From NCBI GenBank assembly GCA_045603745.1, contig JAZUMQ010000003.1, positions 1 through 64,000 of the forward strand: a DNA stretch of 64,000 bases. The letters are read 5' to 3'. A program made the translations under genes and the position numbers. The DNA is from RGIG995 sp045603745 (GTDB taxonomy: Bacteria; Bacillota; Clostridia; Oscillospirales; UBA644). The notes under the pieces were generated by a model. That model made no database searches, was not told the origin of the DNA, and worked only from the letters and a program-made list of their open reading frames with translations. Positions 23,417 to 31,985 of the stretch are shown here, one piece after another; the first letter of the stretch is position 1; each line of letters begins with the position of its first letter.

Positions 23417-24835
23417 TTAATAATCGTTTCCGAGAGATTTTCTGTGGTTCTCAGAAAAAGTGACTGGGTTTGCACCTTCGAGAGATTCGAGAAGTTCGTA
23501 ATAATCGGCATCTTGAAGTCCGGGAAGACAATCGTTTTTCCAGGAGATTTCACCGTAACCGGTAAACCATACCAAATGATACCCGAAAGAAGTTTTGATA
23601 ATGGAATGATCTCCGGTCTTACGACCTTCCGCATAAATCCAATCGTTGATTTCGGAAACCATGGTTCCGTAAGAAAAGTCTTCGTAAAGACCGCCGGTTT
23701 CTTTCGACCCCGGATCTTCGGTGTTTTCGTTTGCAAGGGAAACGAAGGAATCTTCGGTATATCCTGCAGCCTCCCACTTAGCATAAAGCCCCTGCATCTT
23801 TTGATGGATTTCCGCATCGTTGGACGTTCCGTCTTTATTCTCGGTCACCGAAAGAAGAATATGCCGCATGGACGCCAAAGGATATTCGTCCCGGTGCAAA
23901 GAGAGGAAATAGCAGACGGTATAGGCTTCGGTGGAAGTTTTGTGAACACTTACGTCGCCGGCAACCCGCTTTGTATCAAAAAGCCAGGACGACATTTCTG
24001 TATTGGCAAGATCCGAAGCGACGACATTTTTTGCCAGCGTAGACGAATCCGATGCATAACTTTCCTTTTGTTTTTCGGGAGCGAAAGAAACTGCCCGATC
24101 CTTGAAGATTTCTTCGCTGGTCAACCCTTCCGCAAAGGATTCGGCAAGAGCTTTGACGGCGGCTGCCACTTCTTCTTCCGTCGAGGCTTCGGAATCGGAA
24201 GGCAGGAAATCCTCGGTCAGCGTATAAACCCGGAAATCCACCTTGTCAATGGAAGCACGATTTGCCTGATAGTATGTTTCGTAATCTTCGTCGGAATAGG
24301 TGATCTCACTTAACTTTTCGTCACAATACTGGGTGGCAAGAAAACGGCGGGAAAGGAATTGGCGGTACAAATCTTCCGTCATACCCTCTCCGTAATATTC
24401 GGAAAGGTAATCGTTTAAAGTTATTTTAGCTTCTTGGGCGGCTTCGGTGGAAGAAAGAACGAACGCGTCGATTTGGAGAAGATAATCCTCGTTCAACTCC
24501 ATTCCCTCTGCCACGGCGGTATTATAAAAGGAAAAAACTTGCCGGAGGACTTCTTCGGTCTGATCCATAAAGTAATCCGCCCAGGTCTGCTCCGTTTCGG
24601 TGACGGTGCAGGCTTGCTCTTTCAGGGGCTTTTCGGGATCCAGACCGAAATAAGAAAGGTAGTCGGCATAACTGGAATAAAAGCTCTGAATTTGATAGTA
24701 GTAGTTAAAATTGTACTCTTGAGCGGTAATCCCGGTCTCTCCTACCACCATAACGGAATCTCCGGTAGCGGAACAGGAACAAAACAAGAGCAGGGACGCG
24801 GAAAGAATGAGAAATAAGGCAACGATACGTTTCAA
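23417..24835 (-). CDS. PpiC/PrsA-like peptidyl-prolyl isomerase lipoprotein
   Basis: A 472-residue exported foldase. The start is TTG 24835 (GGAGG 8 bases upstream), giving MKRIVALFLILSASLLLFC, a lipoprotein signal ending in Cys. A SurA_N-like helical chaperone region (about 30-200) precedes a parvulin domain with MRHILLSV, ETGGLYEDFSYG and a closing SFGYHLVWF. It would help fold secreted proteins at the outer face of the membrane. The 18-base gap after the LamG gene suggests it may serve that protein. Confidence 0.85.
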   Translation of the reverse strand: MKRIVALFLILSASLLLFCSCSATGDSVMVVGETGITAQEYNFNYYYQIQSFYSSYADYLSYFGLDPEKPLKEQACTVTETEQTWADYFMDQTEEVLRQVFSFYNTAVAEGMELNEDYLLQIDAFVLSSTEAAQEAKITLNDYLSEYYGEGMTEDLYRQFLSRRFLATQYCDEKLSEITYSDEDYETYYQANRASIDKVDFRVYTLTEDFLPSDSEASTEEEVAAAVKALAESFAEGLTSEEIFKDRAVSFAPEKQKESYASDSSTLAKNVVASDLANTEMSSWLFDTKRVAGDVSVHKTSTEAYTVCYFLSLHRDEYPLASMRHILLSVTENKDGTSNDAEIHQKMQGLYAKWEAAGYTEDSFVSLANENTEDPGSKETGGLYEDFSYGTMVSEINDWIYAEGRKTGDHSIIKTSFGYHLVWFTGYGEISWKNDCLPGLQDADYYELLESLEGANPVTFSENHRKSLGNDY

Positions 24836-24853
24836 AATCAATACCTCCAACGG

Positions 24854-27511
24854 TCAACGTTTTGTTTCATCGGAAATCTTCCGGAATTTTGAAGTCATTT
24901 CAGAATCGGAAGGGGAATTTGCAGGAGAAGGATCGGAATCGACTTTCCGGAATTTCACCGTGGCGTCGCCTTCTTCCAAAGGAATTTCTGCAGCCTGCCG
25001 TTTTGCCCGCCGAGGACCGAGTTCAGTCTGCCCGGGCGATTCCGTACCGGTAATGGGAACGGGGACGGGGGATTCGTCTTCCGGGGATTTCTTTTCTTTC
25101 CGAACAAGGATCACGATAATGATGGCAATGACAACAAGGACTAACACCACGGCTGCAATAATGATGCAGTTCAAAACAATTCCCCAAAGGTCAACGGAGT
25201 CTTTTTTATCTCCGTTCAAAGCGGCGGAAATGCCGTTTTGGAACAAGGAGACCTGTTCCTTCGACAGTGCCGTATCGGAGATATAGACCTCGTCAATAAC
25301 GCCGACGAACATGGGGTCTCCCTTGATTCCGCTTCGACCGAGATAGCAGAAATTGGGGGCAATGGCGGAAAGATCCACCTGAGTCTCTCCGGTAGCGGCA
25401 ACCGTTCCGTTCAGGTACAGGGTGATTTTTCCTTCAGAGATGGTAACCGTAACCCGCGTCCAGGTATTTACGGCGTTATAGTCGCAAGTAAGGTAGGTAG
25501 AGTAAGTTCCGTCGCTGATTCCGAAACGAAGCCCGGAAATTCCGTTTCCGGTTTCCAAAAAGAGATAGGCAGAAGGATCGGTAACGGAAGAGGATTTTCG
25601 AGAGAAATCAAAGAGACGTTGGCTCGCTCCCTCTCCCTCCCAAAAATAAGACAAAGAGACGGTCAATGCTTGGGCATGATCCAAAATTCCAATAGGGTAA
25701 CGAACAAAGGAAGATCCGTCCAATCCCAGACCGTAAGAAGAAATCCCTTGGGTCAATCTGCCTCCTGTGACGGTGGCGTTTGCTCGATTGTTCCAATCCC
25801 GTCCTACGTTTCCTCGCTCGTCAAAGGTAGTTGCGATAAATCCGTTGGCAATGGAACCGGTCTGGTGATAGGCGTCTTCCACCAGATCTACACCGTCGGG
25901 GGCATAGGGATTGACCGAAGGGGTTTCCCCGGTGTCGGTCTGTCCCGGATCGGGGAGAACCTCGGAAGTATAACGTTCCAAACCGTAGAAATGAATCTTA
26001 CGGATCTCCGGAGCAGAAAGAACCTTGGGCGTAACGTATACTTCGTCAATGGCGGTGCGGGTGGTGGTGTTCACGGAAGAACCGGTAACGACCCGGCATT
26101 GAGAAAGGGCAAAAGACGAAACGGTAATTCCGGAAGAGATCGTTTCCACGGCAGTTCCGTTCACGTACACGACAATCTCGCCTGTCTCGGACACGGTAAG
26201 GGCGTAATGCACCCACTTATTTCGGGGATCGGCAGGATTGCCGCCTTTGATGGATTTGCGTTGCAGATTGCCTCGGCTGTCGGTATATTCCAAATAAGCA
26301 GAAAGGGTCGTTCCCTCCGCTCCGTAGGGAGCAAAACGGAGGACGCCCGTGCCTTTCAGATCCAAAAGGCATTCTTCGTTTTTCAGATCTTTTCCGCTAC
26401 GATAGACCCAGCAGGAAAAGGTAAAGGAAGTATGACCGTGGAACAAGCGGGAATCCAACGTCAAATATTCCTGCGGTGCAGACCCTTCCCGACGGATCAT
26501 GGCATAGCCGTATTTTTCCGTAAGTTTTTCGGTGTCGATCAAAGCGCAGGATTGATTTACCGTGGCGGGAATATCCCCGGAATGGAAATCGGTTCCGGCG
26601 GCAAAGGTACCGTCGAAGAGATACGCAGCCCAAGAATAGTTTTGTTTTTCCACGGGAGTGATGGGAAGGTCGACGTCGGGGGTATCGATGGTTTCGTCCT
26701 TCATATCTTCCAGTTCCGCGGCATAAAAAGCGTCGACGGATTGATTCATCAAAGAATTAATTTTCCCCGGTTGGAAGGCAAGATCGGTGAAATACAGATC
26801 GTCAAGGGAAATTCCATGAAAGGCGGCGGTGTTACATTCCATTTCGGAAAGATTTACAGGGGTGGTAGAGAGAGACGATGTTGTAGATTTTCCGTTCACG
26901 TAAAGAGTCAACAAGGAGACCGAACCGGAACTCCGATAAGTAAAGGAAACATGGAACCACTGTGCCGAATCCGACAGAACTTCCGAAACGTCATAGCTGC
27001 AAACAGCGGTGTTTTTACCGTCGGTTGCGGTCAATTTCAAAGAAACAACGCCATCGTTGTTTTCAAACTGAAGCTCCAACGCTTCCTTTTTAGAGCCGTG
27101 GATCAAAAACAAAGTCCCCTTATCCATCGCCTCGGCAAGGGTAAAATTGGTACGAAAGCCCATCGTAAACTGACTGACGCCGTCAAACAGATGACGGTTC
27201 ATGTGGACGTAACCTTTCATTCCTCCGTTGCGAAAACCGGTTACGGATTCTACGAGAGACGAGCCGAATTCCTTAGTAGAAAGAGGATACTTGCCGCCGA
27301 CGTCTTGGGTAAGGGCGGCTTTATCGTCAAAAGAATACGCCGCTTGAATCCGAGATGCGGTAGCATTTGCTCCGGAGTTGGAACTTGAAGAAGAGGTTCC
27401 GGATTCCGTGTCGGTTACAGCAAAAGCAGAAAGCGGGGAAAAAGACAGGGAGAGAAGAAAACAAAGAAAGGCGCAGGTCAACGATATAAAAAAACGTTTA
27501 TTGGGTTTCAT
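24854..27511 (-). CDS. Large surface protein with three LamG-type domains and a cytoplasmic tail
   Basis: An 885-residue protein: signal peptide (1-32), three concanavalin A-like LamG modules (about 60-260, 290-510 and 550-760, each ending in a DEVY or DDLYF strand), one membrane helix (about 775-805) and a cytoplasmic tail of about 80 residues. The tail repeats a basic motif (VKFRK and SKFRK) and is Pro/Ser/Glu rich. LamG folds bind glycans or extracellular proteins. Start ATG 27511 has GGAGGG 7 bases upstream. First gene of a run with a PpiC lipoprotein. No catalytic domain is visible. Confidence 0.7.
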   Translation of the reverse strand: MKPNKRFFISLTCAFLCFLLSLSFSPLSAFAVTDTESGTSSSSSNSGANATASRIQAAYSFDDKAALTQDVGGKYPLSTKEFGSSLVESVTGFRNGGMKGYVHMNRHLFDGVSQFTMGFRTNFTLAEAMDKGTLFLIHGSKKEALELQFENNDGVVSLKLTATDGKNTAVCSYDVSEVLSDSAQWFHVSFTYRSSGSVSLLTLYVNGKSTTSSLSTTPVNLSEMECNTAAFHGISLDDLYFTDLAFQPGKINSLMNQSVDAFYAAELEDMKDETIDTPDVDLPITPVEKQNYSWAAYLFDGTFAAGTDFHSGDIPATVNQSCALIDTEKLTEKYGYAMIRREGSAPQEYLTLDSRLFHGHTSFTFSCWVYRSGKDLKNEECLLDLKGTGVLRFAPYGAEGTTLSAYLEYTDSRGNLQRKSIKGGNPADPRNKWVHYALTVSETGEIVVYVNGTAVETISSGITVSSFALSQCRVVTGSSVNTTTRTAIDEVYVTPKVLSAPEIRKIHFYGLERYTSEVLPDPGQTDTGETPSVNPYAPDGVDLVEDAYHQTGSIANGFIATTFDERGNVGRDWNNRANATVTGGRLTQGISSYGLGLDGSSFVRYPIGILDHAQALTVSLSYFWEGEGASQRLFDFSRKSSSVTDPSAYLFLETGNGISGLRFGISDGTYSTYLTCDYNAVNTWTRVTVTISEGKITLYLNGTVAATGETQVDLSAIAPNFCYLGRSGIKGDPMFVGVIDEVYISDTALSKEQVSLFQNGISAALNGDKKDSVDLWGIVLNCIIIAAVVLVLVVIAIIIVILVRKEKKSPEDESPVPVPITGTESPGQTELGPRRAKRQAAEIPLEEGDATVKFRKVDSDPSPANSPSDSEMTSKFRKISDETKR

Positions 27512-27560
27512 AAAACACCCTCCAAAGATAAGCACATAGATAGAAATAAATATATATTAT

Positions 27561-27589
27561 ATTTTACTACAAAACGATTTGTTTGTCAA
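27561..27589 (-). promoter_or_regulatory. Promoter of the LamG gene
   Basis: TTGACA (27584-27589) and TAAAAT (27561-27566) on the minus strand, 17 bases apart. Confidence 0.55.
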
Positions 27590-27625
27590 GTCTACAACGA
27601 CATTTTGAACCATTTTTGAAAACTC

Positions 27626-27654
27626 TTGCATTTTCGTCAAAAATGTTATATAAT
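27626..27654 (+). promoter_or_regulatory. Promoter of the radical SAM pair
   Basis: TTGCAT (27626-27631) and TATAAT (27649-27654), 17 bases apart; the predicted start site near 27661 excludes the upstream in-frame ATG. Confidence 0.65.
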
Positions 27655-27685
27655 AAAGAATATGAATAACGTTAGGAGAAACGCT

Positions 27686-29467
27686 ATGGAACTGGAACGA
27701 CTCCTTCTTCGAGTGAAAAATCCTGCTTGGTACAGCGGTGGAGAATTAAATAGCATTGTCAAAGACAAAGAGACGATCAAAACCCGCTTTGCCTTCTGCT
27801 TTCCCGATCTGTACGACGTGGCGATGTCCCACTTGGGAATTAAAATTTTATATGATATTCTGAATCGGCGAGACGATATATGGTGCGAGCGCGTCTTTGC
27901 CCCCGCACCGGATATGGAACAATTGATGCGGGAGAAAAACGTCCCTTTATTTGGGGTGGAAAGCCGAGACGCCATCAAAGATTTTGATTTTATTGCATTT
28001 ACGTTGCAATACGAATTGAGTTATACCAACGTGTTGAACATGCTGGATCTTGCGGGTCTGCCGGTGCTGGCTTCGGAACGGAGCGACGAGATGCCCGTTG
28101 TCATTGCGGGAGGACCTTGTACCGTAAACCCCGAACCCATGGCGAATTTCGTGGATCTGTTCAACATTGGCGAAGGGGAAGAAACGCTCCTTGAACTGGT
28201 GGATCTTTGGCAAGAATGCAAAGGAAATAAAAAAGATTTTTTAAAAAAGGCGGATCGGTTGGAATCCTGCTACGTGCCCGCTCTTCACGACCGCAAGGTA
28301 AAGGTTCGTCGCCGGATCATCAAAGACCTGGACAAAGCACCTTATCCGGAAAAACTGATCGTACCCAATACAAAGGTTATTCACGACCGAATTTCCATGG
28401 AAATCATGCGAGGGTGTATTCGGGGTTGTCGGTTTTGTCAAGCGGGCATGATCTACCGTCCTTTCCGGCAAAAATCCCCGGAAATCATGATGGAAAATAT
28501 CAAAAAACTCTGTAAATCCACGGGGTATGACGAAATTTCGTTGACGTCCCTGTCCAGCAGTGACTATGAAAAGCTTCCGGAATTTGCGGATATGCTTTTG
28601 GATTACTGCACCCCAAAGAAAATCAATTTGGCACTTCCCTCCCTGCGAATCGATAATTTCTCCGATGAGTTGCTGAAAAAACTGCGCGCCGTCCGTTCTT
28701 CCGGTCTAACGTTTGCACCGGAGGCGGGGACACAACGGTTGCGGGACGTCATCAACAAAAACATTACGGAAGAGGACATTTTTGAATCCTGCCGTATTGC
28801 CTTCAACGGCGGAAATTCGGCGGTAAAGCTGTATTTCATGATTGGGCTTCCCACGGAGACCGACGAGGATATTTTAGGAATTGCGGATCTGGCTCAGCGG
28901 ATCGTGGATTATTACTATCAACTGAAAACGAAGAAAAACGGCAAAGGAGTATCGGTGACCATCAGCCTTTCCACCTTTGTGCCAAAACCCTTCACGCCCT
29001 TCCAATGGGAACCCCAGATCAGTTTGGACGAAATTCATCGCCGCCAACAGTTGTTGAAAAATGCCATTACTTCCCGAAAAATCCGGCTCAATTATCACGA
29101 AGGGAAAACCAGCGTATTGGAAGGGGTCTTCTCTCGGGGAGATCGGGCGCTGGGCAACCTGATCCACACCGCATGGAAAAAGGGTTGTATTCTGGACGCA
29201 TGGGACGAACATTTCCGGTATGATCTTTGGACAGAAGCCATGGAAGAATGCGGAATCAAAATCGAAGATTATGCCGGCAGAAGATATTCGTACGAGGAAG
29301 AACTTCCTTGGGACGTCGTGGATTGCGGCGTTTCCAAAGCGTTTCTGATTCGAGAATCGAAACTGGCATACGAAAACAAAACTTCCCCCAACTGCAAAGA
29401 ACAATGTCTTGGTTGCGGGGTAAAGAAAATTTGCGGAGGTGACGTCTGTGATCCGGATTGCCTTTGA
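27686..29467 (+). CDS. Radical SAM protein, TIGR03960 family
   Basis: A 593-residue B12-binding-fold radical SAM protein. The N-terminal half has the TIGR03960 layout (FCFPDLYDVAMSHLGIKILY), the cluster motif is RGCIRGCRFCQAG (C-x3-C-x2-C), and a Cys-rich C terminus (CKEQCLGCGVKKICGG) could hold another metal site. These proteins occur with a TIGR03936/DUF2344 partner encoded directly downstream, as here, and are thought to modify RNA; the reaction is unknown. In many Clostridia the pair precedes rng and rplU, but here queT follows. Start ATG 27686 has AGGAGA upstream. Confidence 0.85.
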   Translation: MELERLLLRVKNPAWYSGGELNSIVKDKETIKTRFAFCFPDLYDVAMSHLGIKILYDILNRRDDIWCERVFAPAPDMEQLMREKNVPLFGVESRDAIKDFDFIAFTLQYELSYTNVLNMLDLAGLPVLASERSDEMPVVIAGGPCTVNPEPMANFVDLFNIGEGEETLLELVDLWQECKGNKKDFLKKADRLESCYVPALHDRKVKVRRRIIKDLDKAPYPEKLIVPNTKVIHDRISMEIMRGCIRGCRFCQAGMIYRPFRQKSPEIMMENIKKLCKSTGYDEISLTSLSSSDYEKLPEFADMLLDYCTPKKINLALPSLRIDNFSDELLKKLRAVRSSGLTFAPEAGTQRLRDVINKNITEEDIFESCRIAFNGGNSAVKLYFMIGLPTETDEDILGIADLAQRIVDYYYQLKTKKNGKGVSVTISLSTFVPKPFTPFQWEPQISLDEIHRRQQLLKNAITSRKIRLNYHEGKTSVLEGVFSRGDRALGNLIHTAWKKGCILDAWDEHFRYDLWTEAMEECGIKIEDYAGRRYSYEEELPWDVVDCGVSKAFLIRESKLAYENKTSPNCKEQCLGCGVKKICGGDVCDPDCL

Positions 29468-30071
29468 GAAAAATTCTACCGCAATTTACATGTCACATCT
29501 TGACTTGATGCGGTGCATGACCCGTGCCTTATCCCGGGCGGAAATCCCGGTGAAATATACAGAAGGATTCAATCCTCACCCCTATTTGGTCTTTGCCGCT
29601 CCGTTGGCACTCGGAATTGAAGGAGAGCGGGAATATTTTGAGATCAAGCTCACCGAAGAAATGCCCTTTGATGAAATGAAACGCCGGTTAAACGAGACCT
29701 TGCCTCAAGGATTGAAGATTTTGGACGTGTTTGAATCGCAAAACGATTTTAACGAGATTGAAAGCGCCAATTACCGGGTCTTTGTGGAAGGAAAATCCGT
29801 AGAAGATTGGAATCGGTTTTTTGAGGCGGATACCATTCCAACGGAAAAGAAAACCAAACGTGGATTAGAAACCATTGATATGAAAGGTGAAATTTTCGGT
29901 TGCGAAGCGGAAAACGTTAAAAATGGCGTGATCTTGCACCTGCATCTCCCCTGCGGAAATCGGAGAAATCTATCGCCTCTTTTGGTGGTTAAAACCTTTG
30001 CCCCAGACGAGGAGACCTATTATACCGCCGCAAGAACCGAATTTATGGACCAAAAAGGCAACAGATTCTAA
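29448..30071 (+). CDS. TIGR03936/DUF2344 radical SAM-linked protein
   Basis: A 207-residue protein starting IRIAFEKNSTAIYMSHLDL, then RALSRAEIPVKYTEGFNPHP, both diagnostic of DUF2344. Start GTG 29448 is chosen (GGAGG 8 bases upstream; another GTG at 29439 overlaps the ribosome binding site). It overlaps the radical SAM gene by 20 bases in another frame, so the two are coupled; in some bacteria they are fused. Joint role probably in RNA modification. Confidence 0.85.
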   Translation: MIRIAFEKNSTAIYMSHLDLMRCMTRALSRAEIPVKYTEGFNPHPYLVFAAPLALGIEGEREYFEIKLTEEMPFDEMKRRLNETLPQGLKILDVFESQNDFNEIESANYRVFVEGKSVEDWNRFFEADTIPTEKKTKRGLETIDMKGEIFGCEAENVKNGVILHLHLPCGNRRNLSPLLVVKTFAPDEETYYTAARTEFMDQKGNRF

Positions 30072-30113
30072 ATTTTGTCACAAAAACGTGACACATAAAT
30101 GATAAAGGTGTGG

Positions 30114-30119
30114 TATAAT
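30114..30119 (+). promoter_or_regulatory. Extended -10 promoter of queT-galU
   Basis: TATAAT preceded by TGG (TG-n-TATAAT). No good -35 is present at 17 bases. Confidence 0.5.
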
Positions 30120-30156
30120 CCACTCTGTGGAGAAAAATAAAAGATTCTGTCCTTCA

Positions 30157-30214
30157 AAGGAGCATATCGAGTATATGTGACTGAGGAGAGCACGGAATCC
30201 AACCGGATTTTACC
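30157..30214 (+). repeat. 58-base repeat, copy 1
   Basis: It contains hairpins CATAT/ATATG and AATCC/GGATT, and an AAGGAG...ATGTGA start-stop element. Identical to copy 2 over all 58 bases. Confidence 0.9.
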
Positions 30215-30257
30215 TGTTTTACGGAGGAAAATTCGAGGTGGATTTTGCGCGAAGCCG

Positions 30258-30315
30258 AAGGAGCATATCGAGTATATGTGACTGAGGAGAGCACGGAATC
30301 CAACCGGATTTTACC
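30258..30315 (+). repeat. 58-base repeat, copy 2
   Basis: Exact copy of 30157-30214, 101 bases downstream, ending 14 bases before the preQ1 aptamer. Confidence 0.9.
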
Positions 30316-30329
30316 CGTAAAAAAAATAT

Positions 30330-30366
30330 GTCAGTCGCAATTACCTGACAATAATCAAAACACGGA
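30330..30366 (+). promoter_or_regulatory. preQ1-I riboswitch
   Basis: Stem GTCAG/CTGAC encloses the loop TCGCAATTAC, followed by an A-rich tail ATAATCAAAACA and CGGAG. This aligns closely with the Thermoanaerobacter tengcongensis preQ1-I aptamer as I remember it (TCGCAGTAACC loop, AACAAAAC tail, then AGG). In that class the tail pairs with the loop when preQ1 binds. Here the tail runs into the queT ribosome binding site, so ligand should block translation of queT. Confidence 0.8.
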
Positions 30367-30378
30367 GATAAGAGAAAA

Positions 30379-30882
30379 ATGAAGAAATTTTCGACAAAGC
30401 AAATTGCTTTTTGCGGGCTTATTGCCGCAATGTACGTAGTGTTCACTTGGGTTTTGGGAGACTTCGGATACGGCCCGATCCAATTTCGGTTTTCGGAATG
30501 CATGACCGTTCTACCCTTCTGTTTTCCGGTAGCAACGGCGGGATTGACGGTGGGGTGTTTTCTTGCAAATCTGATGAGCACCGTAGGTCCGTTGGACTTG
30601 ATTTTGGGAACGCTGGCAACCCTATTAGGGTGCTTGGGGACGCAACTATGTCGAAAAAGAGATCTTTGGTGGTTGGCACCGCTGCCGCCGGTGATCTCGA
30701 ATGCTGTTATTATTGGAATCATGCTGACGATATACAGTGAAACAAAGACCCCCGTATATTTTTTGACCATGGCGGCACAGGTTGGATTGAGCGAACTTGT
30801 GTGCTGCTACGGATTGGGGCTTGGGCTTCTGTTATTGATTCGGCATTATCAAAAAATAAACGATAGAGGGAACAGACTATGA
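30379..30882 (+). CDS. queT: QueT family queuosine-precursor transporter (ECF S component)
   Basis: A 167-residue membrane protein with five or six helices. The start KQIAFCGLIAAMYVVFTW and the RFSECMTVLPFCFP block are QueT signatures. QueT is the substrate-binding S component that imports preQ1 or a related deazapurine with shared ECF ATPases, which are not in this window. The preQ1-I riboswitch directly upstream supports this strongly. Its stop overlaps the galU start by 4 bases. Confidence 0.88.
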   Translation: MKKFSTKQIAFCGLIAAMYVVFTWVLGDFGYGPIQFRFSECMTVLPFCFPVATAGLTVGCFLANLMSTVGPLDLILGTLATLLGCLGTQLCRKRDLWWLAPLPPVISNAVIIGIMLTIYSETKTPVYFLTMAAQVGLSELVCCYGLGLGLLLLIRHYQKINDRGNRL

Positions 30883-31757
30883 AAATCAAGAAGGCTGTTA
30901 TTCTTGCCGCAGGACTGGGGACACGCATGTTGCCTGCGACAAAATCCGTACCGAAAGAACTGGTGCCGATCGTGGACAAACCGGCACTGCAGTACTTGGT
31001 GGAAGAAATCAAAGCTTCCGGCATTGATGACATTATGATCATCATTTCCCGAGGCAAGACGCTGATTGAAGATCACTTCGATTACGCTCCCGAACTAGAG
31101 GAACGGCTTCGTGCCGGCGGTGCCGCTAAGGAACCTGCCCTGAAACAGGTTCGGCAGATTGCGGAACTGGCAGACATCGTTTACGCCAGACAAAAAGAGA
31201 TGCTCGGCACGGGACACGCTCTGTTACTTGCAAAGCATTTCGTCGGAAACGAACCCTTTGCCTTACTTTACGGCGATGACGTTATCATGAACGATCAAAA
31301 GCCCGTCGTAGGACAGTTGACCGACGCTTACGAAAAATACGGAAAAAGCGTGGTTGGAGTTCAGGAAGTTCCGGAAGAACTGGTGATGAAATACTGCACA
31401 CTGGACGTAAAACAAGTGGACGACCGGCTTTACGAAGTATTTGATATGATTGAAAAACCGAAAAAAGAAGAGATCATCTCTTGCTTCTCGGTTCTGGGAC
31501 GAATCGTTCTCACCCCCGACGTTTTTGATTATCTGGAAAAAACTCCCTATGCGCAAAACGGAGAATTGCAATTAACCGATACCATGAAGCTGATGGCAAA
31601 CGACGGCAAAATGATGGCGGTTGATTTTGAAGGAAAACGATATGATATGGGGAATAAATTGGGCGTGATGCAGGCGCAGGTAGAAACGGCACTGAAACAC
31701 CCCGAAATCGGAAATGACTTCCGGGAATATTTGAAAGAATTTGCAAAAACGCTGTAA
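30879..31757 (+). CDS. galU: UTP-glucose-1-phosphate uridylyltransferase
   Basis: A 292-residue nucleotidyltransferase that makes UDP-glucose from UTP and glucose-1-phosphate. The N-terminal nucleotide loop LAAGLGTRMLPATKSVPKE, VDKPALQY and the FALLYGDDV strand (metal-binding Asp) are intact, and the length is normal. UDP-glucose feeds glycolipids, capsule and wall polymers. Translationally coupled to queT by an ATGA overlap, so its expression may also respond to the preQ1 riboswitch. Confidence 0.93.
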   Translation: MKIKKAVILAAGLGTRMLPATKSVPKELVPIVDKPALQYLVEEIKASGIDDIMIIISRGKTLIEDHFDYAPELEERLRAGGAAKEPALKQVRQIAELADIVYARQKEMLGTGHALLLAKHFVGNEPFALLYGDDVIMNDQKPVVGQLTDAYEKYGKSVVGVQEVPEELVMKYCTLDVKQVDDRLYEVFDMIEKPKKEEIISCFSVLGRIVLTPDVFDYLEKTPYAQNGELQLTDTMKLMANDGKMMAVDFEGKRYDMGNKLGVMQAQVETALKHPEIGNDFREYLKEFAKTL

Positions 31758-31769
31758 AATCAAAGAATC

Positions 31770-31806
31770 ACACCCGCAAGAATTCGTTCTTGCGGGTGTC
31801 TTTTTG
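31770..31806 (+). terminator. Terminator of queT-galU
   Basis: A 13-bp perfect stem (31770-31782 with 31787-31799), TTCG loop, then CTTTTTG. Confidence 0.9.
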
Positions 31807-31814
31807 TTTTCAGA

Positions 31815-31981
31815 TTATTCCAGAAGATAAGATACGGAACAAGTTTCGGATTTTCCGGGGGATAACGTGCGCATATCTCGTTTGACGGTCAATTCTTCCG
31901 GGGCTTTGCAATCGCTGGGAAGACCGTTTCAAGGTTTAATGCAAAAGAAGAAAGTCGGGAATTAGAGATGGTGTCTATCAT
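31815..31981 (-). pseudogene. Possible frameshifted small gene after the histidine kinase
   Basis: ATG 31981 lies 4 bases after the kinase stop with GAGGATTG upstream, and reads MIDTISNSRLSSFALNLET before drifting to a stop after 30 codons. The next frame continues sensibly (GLPSDCKAPEELTVKRDMRT to SETCSVSYLLE) to a stop at 31815. A single-base indel joining the two would give a peptide of about 55 residues. I do not recognise it; it could be a sequencing error or a decayed gene. Confidence 0.3.
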
Positions 31982-31985
31982 AAAA

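Larger units (their letters stand above)
30072..30378 (+). other. queT leader region (307 bases without a gene)
   Basis: In order it holds an inverted repeat TGTCAC/GTGACA (30076-30081, 30088-30093), an extended -10 promoter, two perfect 58-base repeats 101 bases apart, and a preQ1-I aptamer directly before queT. The 43 bases between repeats contain GGAGG but no open frame of note. Confidence 0.8.

Noticed and set aside
25238..27388. Long open frame antisense to the LamG gene
   Set aside because: Low-complexity shadow frame with no start signals.
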